A stretch of 37,495 nt of DNA from Bacillota bacterium (GCA_030602225.1 JAUWAD010000010.1:1-37495), one strand, 5' to 3'; counted from the first letter of the stretch, positions 1 through 9,433 are shown. The notes: generated from the sequence alone by a model not told the origin. Numbers and translations: made by a program.

Positions 1-289
1 TGGTAGTTATAATATTATCACAGGTATCACAAATATAGAATTTTAAGTTCTTCATATTGCCTCCATTACTATCGTTAATATCCACTTCTCCTGCAATCAA
101 ACTATCCATAGTTATTCCCAGCTCATTGGCAAGGATGGGAATCAAGGAAATATCTGGGCATCCCAAACCCCTTTCCCACTTGGAAATTGCCTTGTCACTT
201 ATAAATAATTTATCTGCCAATTGTTTCTGGGTTTGCCCCCTATCCCTTCTAAGTTTTAGAATCAATTTTCCTATTTTCTCACAGTCCAT
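1..289 (-). CDS. XRE-family HTH transcriptional regulator (3' end cut by window edge)
   Basis: Ninety-six codons are visible, running off the left edge. Residues 5-65 form a Cro/CI-type helix-turn-helix: QTQKQLADKL followed by the recognition segment ISDKAISKWERG, then a CPDISLIPILANELGIT helix typical of this family. After a linker the protein enters FYICDTCDNII, where Cys87 and Cys90 look like the first half of a zinc-ribbon or rubredoxin-like knuckle that continues outside the window. Regulators of this HTH-plus-metal-knuckle type are common in Clostridia, but their ligands are mostly unknown. The ATG is supported by GGAGGAG seven bases upstream. It is transcribed away from nothing else visible here, so its regulon cannot be inferred. 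Confidence 0.85.
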   Translation of the reverse strand, partial: MDCEKIGKLILKLRRDRGQTQKQLADKLFISDKAISKWERGLGCPDISLIPILANELGITMDSLIAGEVDINDSNGGNMKNLKFYICDTCDNIITT

Positions 290-300
290 CCCTATCTCCT

Positions 301-330
301 CCATAGGTATAATATACCAAAACTATACAT
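301..330 (-). promoter_or_regulatory. Promoter with palindrome upstream of the HTH gene
   Basis: Reading the minus strand, TATATT lies 17 bases after TTTAAA, a plausible -10/-35 pair. The -10 is embedded in the perfect palindrome GGTATA-A-TATACC (306-318). A palindrome over the -10 of a gene for an HTH protein suggests autoregulation, which is inference. Confidence 0.4.
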
Positions 331-358
331 CACTTTAAATAAACGTTTAGTAGAATAA

Positions 359-389
359 ATAAAAAGACAAGGTTTATAGCCTTGCCTTC
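359..389 (-). terminator. Intrinsic terminator of groES-groL
   Basis: On the minus strand AAGGCAAGG and CCTTGTCTT form a 9-bp stem (one G-U) around a 7-base loop, followed by TTTATTTATT. It lies about 20 bases after the groL stop codon. Confidence 0.85.
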
Positions 390-409
390 TAAACTCTATG
401 CTATTTGGA

Positions 410-2041
<1,632 letters not shown>

Positions 2042-2065
2042 TTATAACACTCCTTTTTATTAATC

Positions 2066-2350
2066 TTAGTCTTGTACTACTGCTAGAATATCCATTAGTT
2101 TTAAGATTGTCAGCTCTTCACCATCAACCTTAACTTTTGTTCCTGCATATTCGGAGAAAATTACCTTATCTCCAACTTTAATCTGATCTTTTTTCTTCTC
2201 ATCATTTAGAATTTCATCTCCAATAGCTATTATTTCAGCCATTAAAGGTTTTTCCTTCGCAGTAGGTGGTAATACGATGCCGCTTTTAGTCTTTTCTTCC
2301 ACTTCTACCTTTTTTATAATTATTCTGTCTCCCAATGGTTTAAGATTCAT
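2066..2350 (-). CDS. groES: Co-chaperonin GroES
   Basis: This is a 94-residue Hsp10. It starts MNLKPLGDRIIIKKVE, and the mobile loop EEKTKSGIVLPPTAKEKP that contacts GroEL is intact. The roof and core strands (KVGDKVIFSEYAGTKVKVDGEEL) and C-terminal ILAVV also match the family. It caps the GroEL chamber. The start is fixed by AAGGAGGT at 2357-2364. It is the first gene of the groES-groL operon, downstream of a CIRCE operator. Confidence 0.99.
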   Translation of the reverse strand: MNLKPLGDRIIIKKVEVEEKTKSGIVLPPTAKEKPLMAEIIAIGDEILNDEKKKDQIKVGDKVIFSEYAGTKVKVDGEELTILKLMDILAVVQD

Positions 2351-2384
2351 TAAGATACCTCCTTAGAATATTTTTCATTTTTTT

Positions 2385-2413
2385 GTTAGCACTCATCTTT
2401 ATCGAGTGCTAAC
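2385..2413. promoter_or_regulatory. CIRCE operator (HrcA binding site) of the groE operon
   Basis: The exact CIRCE arms TTAGCACTC (2386-2394) and GAGTGCTAA (2404-2412) are separated by nine bases, with one further G-C pair outside. HrcA represses heat-shock operons by binding this inverted repeat. It sits between the groE promoter and the groES RBS, so it is in the transcribed leader. Confidence 0.97.
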
Positions 2414-2424
2414 ATCTATTTATA

Positions 2425-2453
2425 ATAATACTCGAAAATCAATCGCTAATCAA
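2425..2453 (-). promoter_or_regulatory. Sigma-A type promoter of groES-groL
   Basis: On the minus strand the -35 TTGATT (2448-2453) and -10 TATTAT (2425-2430) are 17 bases apart. They end 12 bases before the CIRCE element. Confidence 0.7.
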
Positions 2454-2550
2454 GTCTAAATTTATTCCAAAATAGATATTTTTAGCAAAATTTCCGAGTA
2501 TTCTTCTGTTTTTCTTAGCTTTTCTAAGTATTTCTTCCTTTTTCTTTCAA

Positions 2551-3234
2551 TTAAAATAAGTTTATAACCATATAATATAGGATTGGAATAAAAATAGCAG
2601 GTAACATATTGGCTATCTTTATCTTCTTAATGCCTAAAATATTAACACCTATAGCCATAATTAGAATTCCACCAACTGCTGACATCTCGGTTATAACAAT
2701 TGGTGTAAGTAGATCCTTTACTGAACTGGCAAGGATTGTAATTGCCCCCTGGTATACAAATACAGCTACAGCCGAAAAGGCAACTCCAATTCCCAATGTT
2801 GATGCAAAGATAATTGCTGATATTCCATCAAGGACTGATTTTGCATATAATGTTTCGTGATTTCCTGCTAGACCAGACTCCAAAGCCCCCAGAATGGCCA
2901 TTGCACCAATACAATAAACCAATGATGCCATAATGAATCCTTTTGAAAAGTTTGAGTCTCCCTTTCCAAATCGTTTCTCCATATTATTACCTAAATTCTC
3001 CAGTCGTTTATCTAAATCCAACATCTCTCCCACAATACTACCAACTACTATACTGGCGATTACAAGAATGAGATTGTCCATCTTAATGGCACCCATTATA
3101 CCTATTACCACGACAGAAAGGCCCATCCCATCCATTATTGTTTTTGTGTACTGTTCCTTAATTCCCTTTTTTAGAAGTATACCAATAAAAGCACCTGCAA
3201 TTATTGCAATACTGTTTACTATAGTACCTAGCAT
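2551..3234 (-). CDS. DUF554 family integral membrane protein
   Basis: This 227-residue protein is almost wholly hydrophobic, with about six to seven membrane segments. It opens with MLGTIVNSIAIIAGAFIGILLKKGI, the hallmark start of the DUF554 (YdfK-like) family. The polar segment at about 75-95 (MLDLDKRLENLGNNMEKRFG) and the following SNFSKGFIMASLVYCIGAMAILGAL are also typical. The family is widespread in Firmicutes; its substrate or role is not established, though a transporter function is often assumed. AGGTGAT precedes the ATG. It stands alone between groE and the DUF3160 operon, and no clear terminator follows it. Confidence 0.9.
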   Translation of the reverse strand: MLGTIVNSIAIIAGAFIGILLKKGIKEQYTKTIMDGMGLSVVVIGIMGAIKMDNLILVIASIVVGSIVGEMLDLDKRLENLGNNMEKRFGKGDSNFSKGFIMASLVYCIGAMAILGALESGLAGNHETLYAKSVLDGISAIIFASTLGIGVAFSAVAVFVYQGAITILASSVKDLLTPIVITEMSAVGGILIMAIGVNILGIKKIKIANMLPAIFIPILYYMVINLF

Positions 3235-3308
3235 ATTATCACCTATCCATTCATTTAAATTACTATTATCAATAATATACTATTTTTTGGTCCATTTCTA
3301 GCTGTTTT

Positions 3309-3337
3309 TAAAAAAACAAGGTCCCAAAGGGAACCTT
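3309..3337 (-). terminator. Intrinsic terminator after the DUF3160 gene
   Basis: On the minus strand AAGGTTCCC and GGGACCTT pair around TTT with one bulged T, then run into GTTTTTTT. The stem starts immediately at the gene's stop codon. Confidence 0.8.
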
Positions 3338-5429
3338 ATCTAACTATAAAACTATTTGTCCATTGTGGCATTGGTGGATTTTCACCATTCTTTATCATCT
3401 CTTGCCATTTTTCATCTGTCAGTCTAGTTTGATTAAGAAACTCATGGAAGCTAAATACTGCTCCCCTTGTTAACACCAACTCTCCTTCAATTGGGACTAT
3501 TGAATATATTTCATATGCTGGTCCTACCCCTGCATGAATCATTCCATCCCTTCCCACAGTGTGGTAGTCTGCAATCACTGCCATGTTTTTATCTGTTTCA
3601 GAAGTTATTTCATGCCATTTGCCAACATTTGAAAAGGACAAGGTTAGATCCTCCAATATTCCACCATAGATCGTCAATCTAAAATACTCCTCCTCTGTCA
3701 AAGCTTCCCCTCTTAGCTGTTTCTCAGATGCAGTCAGTAGAAAATCCAACAGCCATTGGAAACGTTCCATTTTGATGTCTATATCATCAATACTCAAATT
3801 CATTTCACTTAGTAGTTGCCTGGATCTGTCTGTTAACCAAAGTAATCTTCTATAAACTTCAACTGATGGTTCCACATAGCCTTTTGTCTCTTCTATCATA
3901 TCTCCACCCATCTCTGCCCCTGATGGCTTTCCATATAGTACTGTATCATGCTTTAGTTCCGCCCATGATGATAATGCGGTATTCAAGTTTTTATCTATCC
4001 AGGCACCATTTTTCATGAATTCTGGGTACTCATCCCCATACTCTTCCTGATTTAAAGCTGTTAAAGTCCACATCCAACCTGTGTACATGTTCTTCTTCCA
4101 GTCTTCTTCTGTATAGGTTGAAAACTCATCAATCAATTCTTCCATAACTATTGGGTAGTCTTCCCACATTTGATTTATTGGGTCATTAAGCTGCAATTCC
4201 TTTGCTCTATTTGACCCAAGAACTGCCATTACATCCAAGCCTGATGGTATAGGTCTTAAGATTGGATATACTAACCTTTGAATAATCTCTGAATCCATAA
4301 CATATCTTTGCCCCATAAACCTAAACTGTTTGCCCACTGGCGAATCAATGCCATTGTAATCTTCACTTTTGGGTAAGAATCTTGCCATTATCCTTGGCAT
4401 GGGAAGTTTATCCGTCTCCTTGTAGAAAGAATCTATTCTCTTCTTCTCATTCAACTGGTCAAGACTATTAATATCTCCATAGACCTTCTCATAAATGGTT
4501 TTGTAATCATGGATGGTTAAGTCATCACTACTTCCTACAAAATGCTCCGTGGGTTTATATATTTGCTCCCATACTTTAAGTAATTCTGAATCGCTCTTTA
4601 AAATTTCTGTTATGAGAAGAGCTTGATATGTCTGATCATAATTTTTTTCTTCCTCACTAATATAAAGGGGGAATGGTACCTGTCCATACCACATCATAGA
4701 AAGGAAGTAATCCCCCAGATCCTCACTTCTTGTGTAGTGACCTCTTATGGTGTATTGGCTATAGTCAATTTCAAAGGGAAATATCTCTGATTTTTGATAT
4801 ACTTGCCTTTCCATGATCTTCTCATATTCTCTATTAGCCATACTTAATGCTCTAAAAGGTATGTTATCTGGTAATTCTTCCTTAATGAGCATATTTGCAA
4901 CTGTAAAGAAAGCAATATTCTTTGTTGCACTTTCCACTAACTCCCCATCTTTTAATCTATCATACTGGTCCAGTGACTTAAGTAACATATTTTTTGATAA
5001 CTCCTTAGCAAGCTGAATCAGGCGTTGCTCTTCAAGGGTTCTCAAGGTGTAATTATAGAATATGTGATAGACTTGAAGCACTGAGTCCGTAGTAATAAAT
5101 GATGGTATCCCTCTGTATTCATTGTGTTCATAAATAAAGAATAATTGCTCTTCATTTGAAGGTCTTACAAAAAATTGGTTATTATAGAGCATCTCCAATT
5201 CCCTTGAGCTGAATCCTTCAAAATCTCCTAGATTAACAACATTTGATAGACCTTCCTCCAAATTGATTTTTCCATTAACAGGTTCAATTATTGGCACTTG
5301 TTCATCAATTGGTATAGGATCTTCTATTGGCTCATTTATTTGCGTAATCTCATCCTTTTTAGTACACCCTGTTATAAGTAATGTTGATGCCAGTAATATT
5401 GAACCTATTCTAACACTTATATTTTTCAA
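3336..5429 (-). CDS. DUF3160 family lipoprotein (exported, function unknown)
   Basis: From the TTG at 5429 the product is 697 residues. It starts MKNISVRIGSILL and carries a lipobox LITGC with the acylated Cys at residue 22, followed by an acidic Pro-rich linker, so it should be tethered to the outer face of the membrane. The rest is one long DUF3160-type domain, recognised by the early segment FVRPSNEEQLFFIYEHNEYRGIPSFITTDSVLQVYHIFYNYTL and the C-terminal half with GWMWTLTALN and the LKHDTVLYGKPSGAE stretch. No catalytic function is established for the family. The TTG is chosen because GGGGAGAG sits just upstream and because an upstream ATG would overlap the preceding gene and spoil the signal peptide. 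It lies 19 bases after the VCBS-like gene, presumably in one operon. Confidence 0.88.
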   Translation of the reverse strand: MKNISVRIGSILLASTLLITGCTKKDEITQINEPIEDPIPIDEQVPIIEPVNGKINLEEGLSNVVNLGDFEGFSSRELEMLYNNQFFVRPSNEEQLFFIYEHNEYRGIPSFITTDSVLQVYHIFYNYTLRTLEEQRLIQLAKELSKNMLLKSLDQYDRLKDGELVESATKNIAFFTVANMLIKEELPDNIPFRALSMANREYEKIMERQVYQKSEIFPFEIDYSQYTIRGHYTRSEDLGDYFLSMMWYGQVPFPLYISEEEKNYDQTYQALLITEILKSDSELLKVWEQIYKPTEHFVGSSDDLTIHDYKTIYEKVYGDINSLDQLNEKKRIDSFYKETDKLPMPRIMARFLPKSEDYNGIDSPVGKQFRFMGQRYVMDSEIIQRLVYPILRPIPSGLDVMAVLGSNRAKELQLNDPINQMWEDYPIVMEELIDEFSTYTEEDWKKNMYTGWMWTLTALNQEEYGDEYPEFMKNGAWIDKNLNTALSSWAELKHDTVLYGKPSGAEMGGDMIEETKGYVEPSVEVYRRLLWLTDRSRQLLSEMNLSIDDIDIKMERFQWLLDFLLTASEKQLRGEALTEEEYFRLTIYGGILEDLTLSFSNVGKWHEITSETDKNMAVIADYHTVGRDGMIHAGVGPAYEIYSIVPIEGELVLTRGAVFSFHEFLNQTRLTDEKWQEMIKNGENPPMPQWTNSFIVR

Positions 5430-5448
5430 GTTCTCTCCCCTCTCTTTC

Positions 5449-6105
5449 CTAGTCCAGATCAAATACTCTTATTCTTAAAACCAGATCATTATTTTTTGTT
5501 ACTGCATAAAGTTCATTTTCAGATGTATCCAAATAATCAAATGGGATATTCTCTATGCTTTCTAAAAATCCTTCAAAGCCAAATCCTTTCCATTTGTAAC
5601 TATTTATTATATGACCTCCATCTGCCAAATCTTCAATCGCAACTATTTCACAAACTCCATCCTGATCCACATCAAATAGTAAAAAATCGGAAAATGGTCG
5701 TGATAGTCTTGACCCTCTCCATTTGGGTATCAGATCATTTCCATTAAAATTATAGATAAAAGGTCTCTTTGCCATTATTGGATGAAGTGGGGATTCCTTA
5801 TAAACCCCAATGGCTATTTCCAAATTGCCATCACCATCAACATCTCCTATATCTATTTTCCATGGCTTCAGATGGGAAATATCCCTTCTAAAAACTTCCT
5901 TTTTCCCATTTACTAATGAGTAGATAACTATGTCTCTTCCAAATTCCTGCCATCGTCTTCCTGTAAGGATAACCAGGTACTCATCCTCATCTCCCATAAG
6001 ATACCCACTTTTAAAATCTTTAGTATCCTCAAGAGCATATCCTATTGTAAAACAAAAAAGGATGAGTATTATCAAAACGAACACTATCTTAGTTCTCTTT
6101 TTCAA
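5449..6105 (-). CDS. Secreted or membrane-anchored protein with VCBS/FG-GAP-like repeats
   Basis: This is a 218-residue protein with an N-terminal signal anchor (basic start, hydrophobic residues 7-24, then LEDTKD). Two calcium-loop-like motifs, DVDGDGNLE (88-96) and DVDQDGVCE (145-153), each follow a beta strand, as in FG-GAP/VCBS propeller repeats. The conserved patch KWRGSRLSRPF lies between them. Only part of a propeller seems present, so it may pair with another protein. I could not name a function. A TTG start at 6105 has GGGGTGA five bases upstream; a GTG at 6114 is the alternative but overlaps that RBS. The DUF3160 lipoprotein gene follows 19 bases later, so the two are probably co-expressed and act outside the membrane. 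Confidence 0.75.
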   Translation of the reverse strand: MKKRTKIVFVLIILILFCFTIGYALEDTKDFKSGYLMGDEDEYLVILTGRRWQEFGRDIVIYSLVNGKKEVFRRDISHLKPWKIDIGDVDGDGNLEIAIGVYKESPLHPIMAKRPFIYNFNGNDLIPKWRGSRLSRPFSDFLLFDVDQDGVCEIVAIEDLADGGHIINSYKWKGFGFEGFLESIENIPFDYLDTSENELYAVTKNNDLVLRIRVFDLD

Positions 6106-6201
6106 CGTACTCACCCCGCTATCACTTTATTTCAATAATAGTATATCAAGATAATATTTTCTTTAGGTTACATATGTATGACAAATTAGTGTCAAATTAG
6201 A

Positions 6202-6223
6202 AAAACCACTGTTTCCAGTGGTT
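6202..6223 (-). terminator. Intrinsic terminator of the glycosylase gene
   Basis: AACCACTG and CAGTGGTT form an 8-bp perfect stem with a GAAA tetraloop on the minus strand, followed by TTTCTAATTT. The stem overlaps the stop codon. Confidence 0.85.
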
Positions 6224-7103
6224 ACTTGCCAATTCCCATTTCCCTTGCATAATAGAATAAGTATTGTTGAGCAAATCCAGCTAAATCTCCGAAAAGCTTT
6301 TCTCCTGATTCCTCCAGCTCTCTTTTGGTTGCATTTCTCTTGAAGTAAAAATACTCCATAACCCTTTTTACCCATACATCCACGGGAAAGGCTTCTGATT
6401 TGTCATATGCAAATAGTAGTATGCAATCACTAACCTTAGGACCAACTCCAGGTAGTGTGGTTAATAGTTCCTTCCCATTTTTATGGTCAAAATCAAAAAT
6501 GCACTGATGGTCAAATTCACCTTGTGCTATTCTTCTGCTAACCTCTCTGATTCTATCTGCCCTAAACCCTACTCTGTACTTTTCCCTAATGTACTCCTCG
6601 CTCTTTGATGCAAGCTTATCTGGTTGTGGAAAACTGTAGTAGTCCTTCCCATTGTAATTTAGTATAAACTCCCCTAAATCCGTTGATATCAACTCCACTG
6701 CACTTTTTATCCTTGGTATCTGATTGTTGGCTGAAATTATAAAGGAAATAATTGTCTCATAGGGATCTTGATTGAGTAGCCTCATGCCATATCCAAATCT
6801 TATGGCTTCATCCAGAATGGGATCCTTTGAAAGCTTTTTCTTTATCTTTGAATAATCCCTATCTAAATCAAAATAATGATGCCAAAATCCATTCCAATCC
6901 TCAAGGGTGGTTCCCTTAACTATGAAATCATGATCTTCTTCCTTAATATTAATGACTCTTCCTGATGCAATAGTTGTGTAGCTATTATCATCTTCTCTTT
7001 TCCATCTAAAACATTGACCACACTCAAATATATGGCTTGGCTTAAAATCCTTTAACCCTTTAATAATCAAACTATCTCTTGACTTCTCAATTCTATATGT
7101 CAT
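6222..7103 (-). CDS. ogg: 8-oxoguanine DNA glycosylase / AP lyase (OGG1 family)
   Basis: This 293-residue bifunctional base-excision repair enzyme removes 8-oxoguanine opposite C and nicks the abasic site. The N-terminal OGG_N domain (about 1-115) includes ECGQCFRWKRE. The helix segment QDPYETIISFIISANNQIPRI (112-132) is diagnostic of OGG1 rather than MutY or EndoIII. The helix-hairpin-helix LPGVGPKVSDC holds the catalytic Lys223, and the second catalytic residue is Asp242 in FPVDVWVKR. There is no iron-sulfur Cys cluster, as expected for OGG1. The ATG has AAGGAG nine bases upstream. It appears monocistronic, between the gluD terminator and the VCBS-like gene. Eukaryote-like OGG1 is the usual clostridial form. 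Confidence 0.93.
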   Translation of the reverse strand: MTYRIEKSRDSLIIKGLKDFKPSHIFECGQCFRWKREDDNSYTTIASGRVINIKEEDHDFIVKGTTLEDWNGFWHHYFDLDRDYSKIKKKLSKDPILDEAIRFGYGMRLLNQDPYETIISFIISANNQIPRIKSAVELISTDLGEFILNYNGKDYYSFPQPDKLASKSEEYIREKYRVGFRADRIREVSRRIAQGEFDHQCIFDFDHKNGKELLTTLPGVGPKVSDCILLFAYDKSEAFPVDVWVKRVMEYFYFKRNATKRELEESGEKLFGDLAGFAQQYLFYYAREMGIGK

Positions 7104-7142
7104 AAATTATCTCCTTGAATATATAATAAGCTTATTATACCC

Positions 7143-7180
7143 CAAAAAAAATAAAAAGGACAGAAGCCACGCTTCCATCC
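7143..7180 (-). terminator. Intrinsic terminator of glutamate dehydrogenase gene
   Basis: On the minus strand the inner GAAGC/GCTTC and outer AAGG/CCTT segments pair with a small internal loop. They are followed by a long T-rich tract (TTTTTATTTTTTTT). Confidence 0.75.
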
Positions 7181-7192
7181 CTTATCTTTATA

Positions 7193-8458
7193 TTAGTACC
7201 AGCCTCTTAACTTCATTGCAGTTGCAACCTTCTTAACTGAATGCATGTAAGTTGCCTTTCTCATTGGTACATTGTATTCTTCTTTAACTTTCCAAACGTC
7301 ATTAAATGCATTTACCATAGCAATTTCTTCTTTTTCTTCTACTTCTGCTTCACTCCAGTAGTAACCATATAGGTTTTGTACCCACTCAAAGTAAGAAACT
7401 GTTACTCCACCTGCATTTGCAAGAATATCTGGAGCTACAACTATGCCTTTTTTCTCAAGAATCTCATCAGCTTCTGGAGTTATAGGGCCATTGGCAGCTT
7501 CTGCTATTAATTTAGCATTGATTTTTTCTGCATTTTCAAGAGTAATAGCATTTTCCAATGCTGCTGGGATTAGTATGTCAACTTGAAGTCCCCAGAACTC
7601 ATCTAAACTAATCATCTTAGCATTTGGATAATTTACAAGGTTTTTATTCTCTTTAACATAAGCAGCCATTTCAGCATAATCTAATCCATTTTCGTTATAT
7701 ATAGCATATGTGCCATGATCTCTTGCCCATTCAGCTATTGCAACAATTTTTCCACCAAGTTTTTGAACATTCTTAACTGCGAAACTACCAACATTACCAA
7801 AACCTTGAACAGCAACAGTTGCACCGTTCATTTCGATACCTAATTTTTTAGCAGCTTCTCTAGTTACAACAGCAACACCAAATCCAGTAGCTTCGTTTCT
7901 ACCCTTTGATCCGCCCCACTCAACTGGCTTACCAGTAATAACTCCAAGCTCCATATGTCCTGTAAGTTTATTGAACTCATCAACCATCCATGACATTATT
8001 TGACCATTTGTATTAACATCTGGTGCAGGGATATCAATTTTTTCTCCAATATACTTGTGAAGACCTTGAATATAACCTCTTGATAATCTTTCTAATTCAC
8101 CTTTTGATAAAGTTGATGGATCAACTATGATTCCACCTTTTCCTCCACCATATGGGATACCAGTTACACAGCATTTGAAAGTCATCCAGATTGATAAAGC
8201 TTTTACTTCATCCGCATGAACTCCTGGATGAAAACGTATTCCACCTTTGCCTGGTCCTACAGCATCACTGTGCATTGAACGGAAGCCTTTAAATACCTTT
8301 ACAGTACCATCATCCATTATTACTGGGATTGAAAGTTCGATAAATCTCTTTGGTTCCTTAAGTAATTCGTATACTGATGGCTCTAATCCTAGTGCATCAC
8401 AAGCATCCTTAACTTGTTTCTGAGCACTTTCCAATGGATTAAGAATTTCTTTTGACAT
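7193..8458 (-). CDS. gluD: Glutamate dehydrogenase (Glu/Leu/Phe/Val dehydrogenase family)
   Basis: This 421-residue enzyme reversibly converts glutamate to 2-oxoglutarate and ammonia with NAD(P)+. Lys71 (GPGKGGIRFHP), Lys95 (MTFKCC) and the catalytic Lys107 (PYGGGKGG) are present, as is the active-site Asp in PAPDVNTNGQIMSW. The C-terminal Rossmann domain shows GFGNVGS. The length equals the 421-residue hexameric clostridial fermentation enzymes, which suggests a catabolic NAD-dependent role; cofactor choice is inference. The start is the ATG at 8458, where GGGGGT lies upstream; a longer reading frame beginning at 8614 would translate the promoter and leader. It lies directly downstream of rex but has its own promoter, and its leader carries an inverted repeat. 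Confidence 0.95.
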   Translation of the reverse strand: MSKEILNPLESAQKQVKDACDALGLEPSVYELLKEPKRFIELSIPVIMDDGTVKVFKGFRSMHSDAVGPGKGGIRFHPGVHADEVKALSIWMTFKCCVTGIPYGGGKGGIIVDPSTLSKGELERLSRGYIQGLHKYIGEKIDIPAPDVNTNGQIMSWMVDEFNKLTGHMELGVITGKPVEWGGSKGRNEATGFGVAVVTREAAKKLGIEMNGATVAVQGFGNVGSFAVKNVQKLGGKIVAIAEWARDHGTYAIYNENGLDYAEMAAYVKENKNLVNYPNAKMISLDEFWGLQVDILIPAALENAITLENAEKINAKLIAEAANGPITPEADEILEKKGIVVAPDILANAGGVTVSYFEWVQNLYGYYWSEAEVEEKEEIAMVNAFNDVWKVKEEYNVPMRKATYMHSVKKVATAMKLRGWY

Positions 8459-8482
8459 TAAAACTACCCCCTTTAAATTAGC

Positions 8483-8501
8483 TGTGAAGTATATATTCAC
8501 A
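8483..8501. promoter_or_regulatory. Inverted repeat in the glutamate dehydrogenase leader (candidate operator)
   Basis: TGTGAA (8483-8488) and TTCACA (8496-8501) are perfect inverted arms separated by seven bases, about 15-33 bases downstream of the predicted start of transcription. The arms match Rex half-sites, but Rex sites normally have about four bases in this gap, so assignment to Rex is uncertain. Confidence 0.45.
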
Positions 8502-8522
8502 AATACTATTAATCTCGACAAA

Positions 8523-8551
8523 ATTATATCATACAAACTATGCCTTAGCAA
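8523..8551 (-). promoter_or_regulatory. Promoter of glutamate dehydrogenase gene
   Basis: On the minus strand the -35 TTGCTA (8546-8551) and the perfect -10 TATAAT (8523-8528) are 17 bases apart. Transcription should begin near 8516, giving a leader of about 58 bases. Confidence 0.7.
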
Positions 8552-8575
8552 CCCAATTAAAACGAGCGAAAGGGC

Positions 8576-8625
8576 ATAAAAAAGATATAATTGTACAAAG
8601 CTCTCCTTATACAATTATATCTTTT
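8576..8625 (-). terminator. Intrinsic terminator of rex
   Basis: A 16-bp AT-rich stem (8580-8595 with 8610-8625) encloses a 14-base loop and is followed on the minus strand by a T run. It begins four bases after the rex stop codon and separates rex from the gluD promoter. Confidence 0.8.
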
Positions 8626-8628
8626 CAG

Positions 8629-9267
8629 TTATTTATCAAATTTTGTCTTCAAGAAGTATGAAAGAATAAATAAGCTCTCATTTAATCTAACATTTTCCAC
8701 AACTATATCATCTGGTACTTGCAAATCTGTTGGAGCAAAATTCCAGATACCTTTAATCCCTGATCTGATATATATGTCCGCGATTTGCTGTGCACTATCT
8801 TTAGGTGTTGTTATAATTCCGATTTCAACATTGTGTTCTTTAATGAATTCTTCAATGTGTTCCATATCTCTAATTTCAATATCCCTAATCTTTAAACCAA
8901 TAACCCTTGGATTTCTATCAAATAATGATAAAACCTTAAATCCAGCATCCTCAAAACCTTTATAATTGGCTATTGCCTGTCCAAGATTACCAGCCCCTAC
9001 AACCACTGCGTTATAACGGGTATCTAACCCTAGTATTTTTCCCAGTTCTTTTTGCAAATCCTCAACATTGTAACCATATCCTTGCTGTCCAAATCCTCCA
9101 AAGTTATTCAAGTCCTGTCTGATTTGAGAAGCGGTAAATCCAGTCAATACGCTTAGCTCTTGAGATGATATTCTGCTGATTCCCTTTTCGATTAATTCTG
9201 TCAAATAACGATGGTACTTTGGCAATCTTCTTATTACTGTTACTGACACTTGAGATTCTCTATTCAA
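8629..9267 (-). CDS. rex: Redox-sensing transcriptional repressor Rex
   Basis: This 212-residue Rex senses the NADH/NAD+ ratio and represses fermentative dehydrogenase and hydrogenase genes until NADH accumulates. The N-terminal winged helix (about 5-80) contains ISSQELSVLTGFTASQIRQDLNNFGGFGQQGYGY, the family's most conserved stretch. The Rossmann domain follows with VVGAGNLGQAIANY and LFDRNPRVIGLKI. The C-terminal domain-swapping helix (LNESLFILSYFLKTKF) is present. The start is TTG at 9267, preceded by AGGTGGTGA. The promoter is a perfect consensus pair. Neighbouring gluD is a plausible target. Gene order with the ABC-F gene resembles ydiF-rex in Bacillus. Confidence 0.97.
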   Translation of the reverse strand: MNRESQVSVTVIRRLPKYHRYLTELIEKGISRISSQELSVLTGFTASQIRQDLNNFGGFGQQGYGYNVEDLQKELGKILGLDTRYNAVVVGAGNLGQAIANYKGFEDAGFKVLSLFDRNPRVIGLKIRDIEIRDMEHIEEFIKEHNVEIGIITTPKDSAQQIADIYIRSGIKGIWNFAPTDLQVPDDIVVENVRLNESLFILSYFLKTKFDK

Positions 9268-9292
9268 TTATTTCACCACCTATCATTTTATG

Positions 9293-9327
9293 TTAACAAT
9301 TATATCATCAAAAAAAATATGTGTCAA
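9293..9327 (-). promoter_or_regulatory. Consensus promoter of rex with an adjacent Rex-like half-site
   Basis: On the minus strand, the -35 TTGACA (9322-9327) and -10 TATAAT (9299-9304) are both perfect and 17 bases apart. Immediately after the -10 comes TTGTTAA (9293-9299), identical to one arm of the clostridial Rex site. The second arm is poorly conserved (AAATGA). Confidence 0.8.
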
Positions 9328-9433
9328 TTTATTCACATGTATAGAACCATAATTTTCAACACTTATGTGTATTCTCTTCACTAATTGGACTTATAGTGTT
9401 AAAATTATTGTATGACTTTTAGGAGGATTTAAT

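Noticed and set aside
2427-2502. Long-range inverted repeat AATACTCG / CGAGTATT upstream of groES
   Set aside because: The 8-base arms are about 60 bases apart with no other structure and are AT-rich; a chance match is likely.
2510-2550. Terminator after the DUF554 gene (CTTAG-AAAAG-CTAAG hairpin)
   Set aside because: The stem has five pairs and is followed by A rather than T on the coding strand.
8459-8614. N-terminal extension of glutamate dehydrogenase
   Set aside because: The frame stays open to 8614 but covers the rex terminator, the gluD promoter and the leader repeat. The ATG at 8458 has a good RBS and gives the normal family length.
9323-9343. TGTG-N10-CACA repeat near the rex promoter as a Rex operator
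   Set aside because: The spacing is two bases longer than the Rex consensus and it overlaps the -35 only by chance; TTGTTAA after the -10 is a better candidate.
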